From: an uncultured beta proteobacterium
GTDB taxonomy: Bacteria > Pseudomonadota > Gammaproteobacteria > Burkholderiales > Rhodocyclaceae
Assembly: GCA_903932755.1 (NCBI GenBank)
Contig: CAIZHL010000491.1
Location: forward strand, 1 to 9,607
Length of the DNA stretch: 9,607 bases
Direction: 5' to 3'
Below, one piece after another: positions 6,910 through 9,607 of the stretch. Within the stretch, counting starts at the first letter, position 1, and each line of letters starts with the position of its first letter. The notes beneath the pieces were generated by a model. It did not search any database and was not told the origin of the DNA. It saw nothing but the letters and a program-made list of their open reading frames with translations. The translations under genes were made by a program, and so were the position numbers.

Positions 6910-7613
6910 GAGCCTGTTTCCACGCGCTCGCCCCGGTAGCGGACCCGGATGACTTCGGCCAGGATCGATACCGCGATCTCGGCCGGCGCACGGCCGCCCA
7001 GATCCAGCCCGATCGGCGAGTGGATGCGGCCGGTCAAGTCGCCCAGGCCGGCGGCGCGCAGGCGTTCGAGGCGCTTCTCGTGCGTGCGCCGGCTGCCCAG
7101 GGCGCCGATGTAGAACAACGCGCTGGGCAGCGCCAGTTCCAGCGCCGGATCGTCGAGCTTCGGATCATGCGACAAGGCCACCAGCGCGGTGGCGGCGTCG
7201 AGCCCGAGGCGCGCCAGCGCTTCGTCGGGCCATTCGTCACTGAGCTGCACGCCGGGGAAGCGCTCGACCGAAGCAAACGCGCCGCGCGGATCGATGACGA
7301 TGACTTCGAATCCGGCCGCCGCGGCCATCGGCGCCAGCGCCTGGGCGATATGTACGGCGCCGACGATCAGGAGGCGCGGCGACGGCACGTAGGCGCGCGC
7401 AAACAATCTTTCCTCGCCGGCCAGCAATGCGCTGCGGCCGCCGGCGAGCAGGCTCGCGGCCTCGGTCGCCTGCTGCGACGCGAGTGACAGTTCGCCGCGG
7501 CAGCCCGCCGCATCGACCACGCACTGAACGCCATCGGCCAGGCGCGTGACAACGACCAAGGCTTCACGCTGCTTTTGCGCCAGGGCAATGCGGGCGAGCG
7601 TGGCGACCTTCAT
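6906..7613 (-). CDS. xdhC: XdhC-family molybdenum hydroxylase maturation protein (Rossmann-domain part)
   Basis: A 235-residue XdhC-family protein. Residues 1-75 are a variable N-terminal region. From 79 the XdhC C-terminal Rossmann domain is clear: PRLLIVGAVHIAQALAPMA (79-97), VIVIDPRG (104-111), ALVALSHDPKLDDPAL (143-158), IGALGSRRTHEKRLERL (169-185) and IHSPIGLDLGGRAPAEIAVS (197-216). XdhC proteins bind molybdenum cofactor, protect its sulfurated form, and pass it to xanthine-dehydrogenase-family apoenzymes. The first Rossmann loop reads GAVH instead of the common GAGH, so nucleotide binding may be altered. The ATG at 7613 overlaps the stop of the short CoxI-domain gene as ATGA. Together the two genes equal one full-length XdhC split in two, an arrangement known for CoxI/XdhC pairs. 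Confidence 0.92.
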   Translation of the reverse strand: MKVATLARIALAQKQREALVVVTRLADGVQCVVDAAGCRGELSLASQQATEAASLLAGGRSALLAGEERLFARAYVPSPRLLIVGAVHIAQALAPMAAAAGFEVIVIDPRGAFASVERFPGVQLSDEWPDEALARLGLDAATALVALSHDPKLDDPALELALPSALFYIGALGSRRTHEKRLERLRAAGLGDLTGRIHSPIGLDLGGRAPAEIAVSILAEVIRVRYRGERVETGS

Positions 7614-7933
7614 TCGACCGGCTCGACGAAAACCTGCACGCGGCCGCCGCAGGCCAGCCCGACCTGCCAGGCCTGTTCGTCGCTGACGCCGAACTCCAGC
7701 ATTTGCGGTCGTCCGGAGGCCATCACCTGCGCCGCGGCGTCGATCACCGCGCCTTCGATGCAGCCGCCGGAAACCGAGCCAAGAAAATGCCCGGCCTCAT
7801 CGACGGCGAGGTGGCTGCCCTCGGGACGCGGCGAGGAACCCCAGGTGCTGACAACCGTCGCCAGCGCAGCCGCCTTGCCGGCTGCCCGCCATTGTTGGAG
7901 GATTTCAACAATTGAATCGGAGTCGTTACGCAT
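7610..7933 (-). CDS. short XdhC/CoxI N-terminal domain protein
   Basis: A 107-residue protein consisting only of the XdhC/CoxI N-terminal domain. Signatures are VVSTWGSSPRPEGSHLAV (27-44), GSVSGGCIEGAVIDAA (52-67, with C58) and FGVSDEQAWQVGLACGGRVQV (81-101, with C95). The two cysteines lie in the conserved SGGC and ACGG motifs and are candidates for cofactor or sulfur handling. It is the first gene of the minus-strand operon. The ATG at 7933 is preceded by a modest purine-rich AGGGATGGAA about 8 nt upstream. Its stop overlaps the next gene, which carries the missing Rossmann half, so the two proteins probably act as a complex made in equal amounts. Confidence 0.92.
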   Translation of the reverse strand: MRNDSDSIVEILQQWRAAGKAAALATVVSTWGSSPRPEGSHLAVDEAGHFLGSVSGGCIEGAVIDAAAQVMASGRPQMLEFGVSDEQAWQVGLACGGRVQVFVEPVE

Positions 7934-8002
7934 CGATGTATTCCATCCCTGTTCTGACTGGGTCGCCGTATCGACCGACAGCCGCTACTTTGGCTACCCG
8001 CC

Positions 8003-8019
8003 GATTGTGCCGCGCAATC
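8003..8019. promoter_or_regulatory. imperfect palindrome upstream of the molybdenum-cofactor operon
   Basis: GATTGTGC-C-GCGCAATC has 8-bp arms with one mismatch around a single central base. It lies 70 bp upstream of the start codon of the short XdhC/CoxI-domain gene, a plausible place for a regulator of that operon. No matching regulator gene is in the window and I do not recognise the site. Confidence 0.3.
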
Positions 8020-8118
8020 ACGATGTGCAAAATAGTGCCCGTGGCAGAGGACAATACGCTTGAATTGGAATTCCGTTTTTACCGCGAGTCGAGATGGCAA
8101 ATAACCAGATGAAGAAGA

Positions 8119-8148
8119 TTGACATCGCCGTAGAATTTTGCATACAGT
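8119..8148 (+). promoter_or_regulatory. sigma70-like promoter of the TrpB2-like gene
   Basis: A perfect -35 hexamer TTGACA (8119-8124) is followed after 18 bp by TACAGT (8143-8148), which matches the -10 consensus at four of six positions, including the key first two and last. Transcription would begin near 8155 and give an untranslated leader of about 80 nt. The -10 box lies wholly inside the palindrome at 8139-8160, so a bound regulator would block RNA polymerase. The strong -35 and weak -10 are typical of regulated promoters. Confidence 0.55.
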
Positions 8149-8160
8149 GTACTGTATCCA
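8139..8160. promoter_or_regulatory. operator-like 22-bp palindrome over the -10 box
   Basis: The arms TGCATACAGT and ACTGTATCCA are reverse complements at nine of ten positions around a central GT. The inner 16 bp, ATACAGT-GT-ACTGTAT, has perfect 7-bp arms. The length and symmetry suit a dimeric helix-turn-helix repressor such as a GntR or TetR family member. It covers the predicted -10 box and start point, which points to repression. No regulator gene is in the window, so the protein is unknown. It does not fit the LexA order CTGT-N8-ACAG. Confidence 0.55.
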
Positions 8161-8170
8161 TTACCTGATT

Positions 8171-8202
8171 GCCGGCTCCCGATGACAGCTGTCGCAGCCG
8201 GC
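8171..8202 (+). repeat. nested palindrome in the leader of the TrpB2-like gene
   Basis: GCCGGCT (8171-8177) pairs perfectly with AGCCGGC (8196-8202). Between them is a second perfect palindrome, GACAGCTGTC (8184-8193). In RNA this gives a stable GC-rich stem 34 nt upstream of the start codon. In DNA the inner 10-mer could be another protein site. There is no T-run after the stem, so it is not an ordinary terminator, and no leader peptide with Trp codons is apparent. Confidence 0.45.
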
Positions 8203-8223
8203 GGACACCCTGGAATATTTATC

Positions 8224-8229
8224 GAGGAA
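8224..8229 (+). promoter_or_regulatory. ribosome binding site of the TrpB2-like gene
   Basis: GAGGAA lies 7 nt before the ATG at 8237 and is a good Shine-Dalgarno sequence that fixes the start. A second AGGA touches the start codon and is too close to act. Confidence 0.75.
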
Positions 8230-8236
8230 ACAGGAA

Positions 8237-9604
8237 ATGAGCCAGACCCGCATCATGCTTGATGAAAAGGAAATACCGACCCATTGGTACAACGTGGTTG
8301 CCGACATGCCGAATCCGCCGCTACCGCCGCTGGGGCCGGACGGCAATCCGGTCGGCCCGGAGAAGATGCTGGAGATTTTTCCCGGGAACATTCTCGAGCA
8401 GGAGATGAGCACGGAACGCTGGATTGAAATTCCGGAAGAGGTGCGGGAGATTTACAAGCTGTGGCGTCCGACACCCCTGATGCGCGCGCACCGCCTGGAA
8501 AAGCTCCTCGGCACGCCGGCCAAGATCTTCTACAAGTACGAAGGCGTCAGCCCCTCCGGTTCGCACAAGACCAACACCTCGGTGCCGCAGGCCTATTACA
8601 ACAAGCAGGCCGGCTTCTCCCGCGTCACCACGGAAACCGGTGCCGGCCAGTGGGGTTCGGCCGTGTCATTCGCCGGGCAGATGTTCGGCATCGAAGTCCG
8701 CATTTACATGGTGAAGATCAGCTACGAGCAGAAGCCCTATCGACGCTCGATGATGCAGACCTGGGGCGGCAACGTCTTCCCCAGCCCGACCAACATGACC
8801 CAGGCCGGCCGCGATGCCCTGGCCCGGGACCCGAATAATATGGGCAGCCTCGGCCTGGCGATTTCGGAAGCGGTCGAAGAAGCCGCTTCGCGCGCAGACA
8901 CCAACTACACGCTTGGCTCGGTGCTCAACCATGTGCTGCTGCACCAGACGGTGATCGGCCTCGAAGCCAAGAAACAACTGGCCATGGTGGGCGAATATCC
9001 CGACATGGTCTTCGCCCCCTGCGGCGGCGGCTCGAACTTCGGCGGCATCGCCTTCCCCTTCCTCGCCGACAACGCGGCCGGCAAGAAGGTCCGTCTGGTC
9101 GGTGTCGAGCCGATTTCCTGCCCGTCGATGACCAAGGGCATCTATGCCTACGACTATGGCGATTCCTCGGGCTACACGCCCTTGATGAAGATGTACACGC
9201 TGGGCCACAATTTCATGCCGCCGGGCATCCATGCCGGCGGTTTGCGCTACCACGGCGAATCCCCCCTGGTGTCCCAGCTGTACCACGAGAAGCTGATCGA
9301 GGCCGTGGCCGTGCCGCAAGTGGCCACGTTTGCCGCCGGCGTCCAGTTCGCCAAGGCCGAGGGCATCATCCCCGCGCCGGAATCCTGCCACGCGATTCGG
9401 GCGGTGATCGACGAGGCGCTGCGCTGCAAGGAATCCGGGGAACCCAAAACCCTGCTCTTCTGCCTGTCGGGACACGGCCACTTCGATATGGCCTCCTACG
9501 ACCGCTATCTCTCCGGAAAACTCGAGGACTTCGACTATCCCAGGGAACTGGTGGATGAGGCCACCAAAGACCTGCCCAAGGTCGATTGGCCCAAGGCCGC
9601 CTGA
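8237..9604 (+). CDS. trpB2: TrpB2-type tryptophan synthase beta-like PLP enzyme
   Basis: A complete 455-residue fold-type II PLP enzyme of the TrpB2 (TrpB-like) branch, about 50-60 residues longer than classical TrpB owing to its N-terminal extension. Visible landmarks are WRPTPL (76-81); SPSGSHKTNTS (105-115), with the Schiff-base lysine K111; ETGAGQWG (133-140), with catalytic E133 and Trp where TrpB1 has His; SYEQKPYRRSMM (162-173), typical of TrpB2; GGGSNFGG (263-270) holding the PLP phosphate; and LSGHGHFD (410-417). TrpB enzymes join indole to a serine-derived aminoacrylate. TrpB2 proteins usually act without TrpA, as indole-salvage enzymes, and some archaeal ones prefer O-phosphoserine. 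No trpA or other trp gene is adjacent. The gene has its own promoter and a likely operator, so it is probably inducible. The actual substrate here is uncertain. Confidence 0.93.
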   Translation: MSQTRIMLDEKEIPTHWYNVVADMPNPPLPPLGPDGNPVGPEKMLEIFPGNILEQEMSTERWIEIPEEVREIYKLWRPTPLMRAHRLEKLLGTPAKIFYKYEGVSPSGSHKTNTSVPQAYYNKQAGFSRVTTETGAGQWGSAVSFAGQMFGIEVRIYMVKISYEQKPYRRSMMQTWGGNVFPSPTNMTQAGRDALARDPNNMGSLGLAISEAVEEAASRADTNYTLGSVLNHVLLHQTVIGLEAKKQLAMVGEYPDMVFAPCGGGSNFGGIAFPFLADNAAGKKVRLVGVEPISCPSMTKGIYAYDYGDSSGYTPLMKMYTLGHNFMPPGIHAGGLRYHGESPLVSQLYHEKLIEAVAVPQVATFAAGVQFAKAEGIIPAPESCHAIRAVIDEALRCKESGEPKTLLFCLSGHGHFDMASYDRYLSGKLEDFDYPRELVDEATKDLPKVDWPKAA

Positions 9605-9607
9605 ATC

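Larger units (their letters stand above)
7934..8236. other. divergent intergenic region, 303 bp
   Basis: No coding region or RNA gene is seen. The right half carries the promoter, operator-like palindrome, leader hairpin and ribosome binding site for the plus-strand TrpB-like gene, each listed separately. The left half should hold the promoter of the minus-strand molybdenum-cofactor operon, but no convincing sigma70 -35/-10 pair was found there. It contains an imperfect 17-bp palindrome at 8003-8019 and a GGAATTCC palindrome at 8067-8074. The region is visibly richer in A+T than the flanking genes, as expected for a control region. Confidence 0.7.

Noticed and set aside
5293..6939. A 548-codon open frame on the plus strand opposite the MoeA/MocA-like gene
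   Set aside because: It is an antisense shadow caused by high GC. The product is Arg/His/Gln/Ala-rich with no recognisable motif, while the minus-strand frame has clear family motifs throughout.
8026..8041. Sigma54-like sequence on the minus strand (GGGCAC-TATT-TTGCAC) upstream of the XdhC genes
   Set aside because: The spacing between the GGCAC and TTGC elements is one base shorter than the strict sigma54 spacing. No enhancer-binding-protein gene or paired upstream sites were seen.
8142..8157. LexA box reading of the palindrome
   Set aside because: LexA sites in E. coli have the order CTGT-N8-ACAG. Here the halves are inverted (ACAG-N4-CTGT), so it is not a LexA site.

Overview
The window is high-GC proteobacterial chromosome with dense, short-spaced genes. 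The gene set (XdhC/CoxI maturation proteins, a MoeA-like/MocA fusion, DUF2889, M18 aminopeptidase, RraA family) suggests a betaproteobacterium, perhaps near Rhodocyclales. That placement is an inference from family content, not a measured affiliation.

Layout: nine genes on the minus strand fill positions 79 to 7933, and one gene on the plus strand runs from 8237 to 9604. The two transcription units diverge from a 303-bp intergenic region. That region holds a sigma70-like promoter for the plus-strand gene, a 22-bp near-perfect palindrome over its -10 box, and a nested palindrome in its leader. In minus-strand transcription order the genes are: a short XdhC/CoxI-domain protein; an XdhC Rossmann-domain protein; a fused MoeA-like/MocA-like molybdenum cofactor protein; a SufS-type cysteine desulfurase; a SufU-type scaffold or sulfur-transfer protein; a DUF2889 protein; an ankyrin-repeat lipoprotein; an M18 aminopeptidase; and an RraA-family aldolase-like protein. 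The first five are joined by four successive 4-nt stop/start overlaps, and the DUF2889 gene follows after 16 nt. They are therefore very probably one translationally coupled operon. The last three genes have wider gaps and may be separately transcribed or read through.

How the genes may work together: XdhC-family proteins bind molybdenum cofactor and help insert its sulfurated form into xanthine-dehydrogenase-family enzymes. MocA-type domains attach a nucleotide (CMP) to the cofactor, and cysteine desulfurases provide the sulfur. The operon therefore reads as a self-contained maturation kit for a molybdenum hydroxylase, with its own sulfur donor and a SufU-like relay. The hydroxylase itself is not in the window. 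The SufU-like protein and the DUF2889 protein are the least understood parts, and they make this block the best candidate for an undescribed extension of a known system.

The plus-strand gene is an orphan TrpB2-type beta-replacing PLP enzyme, with no trpA beside it and what looks like a dedicated operator. The left edge carries a short REP-like palindrome. I saw no tRNA, rRNA, CRISPR array, insertion sequence or phage gene.
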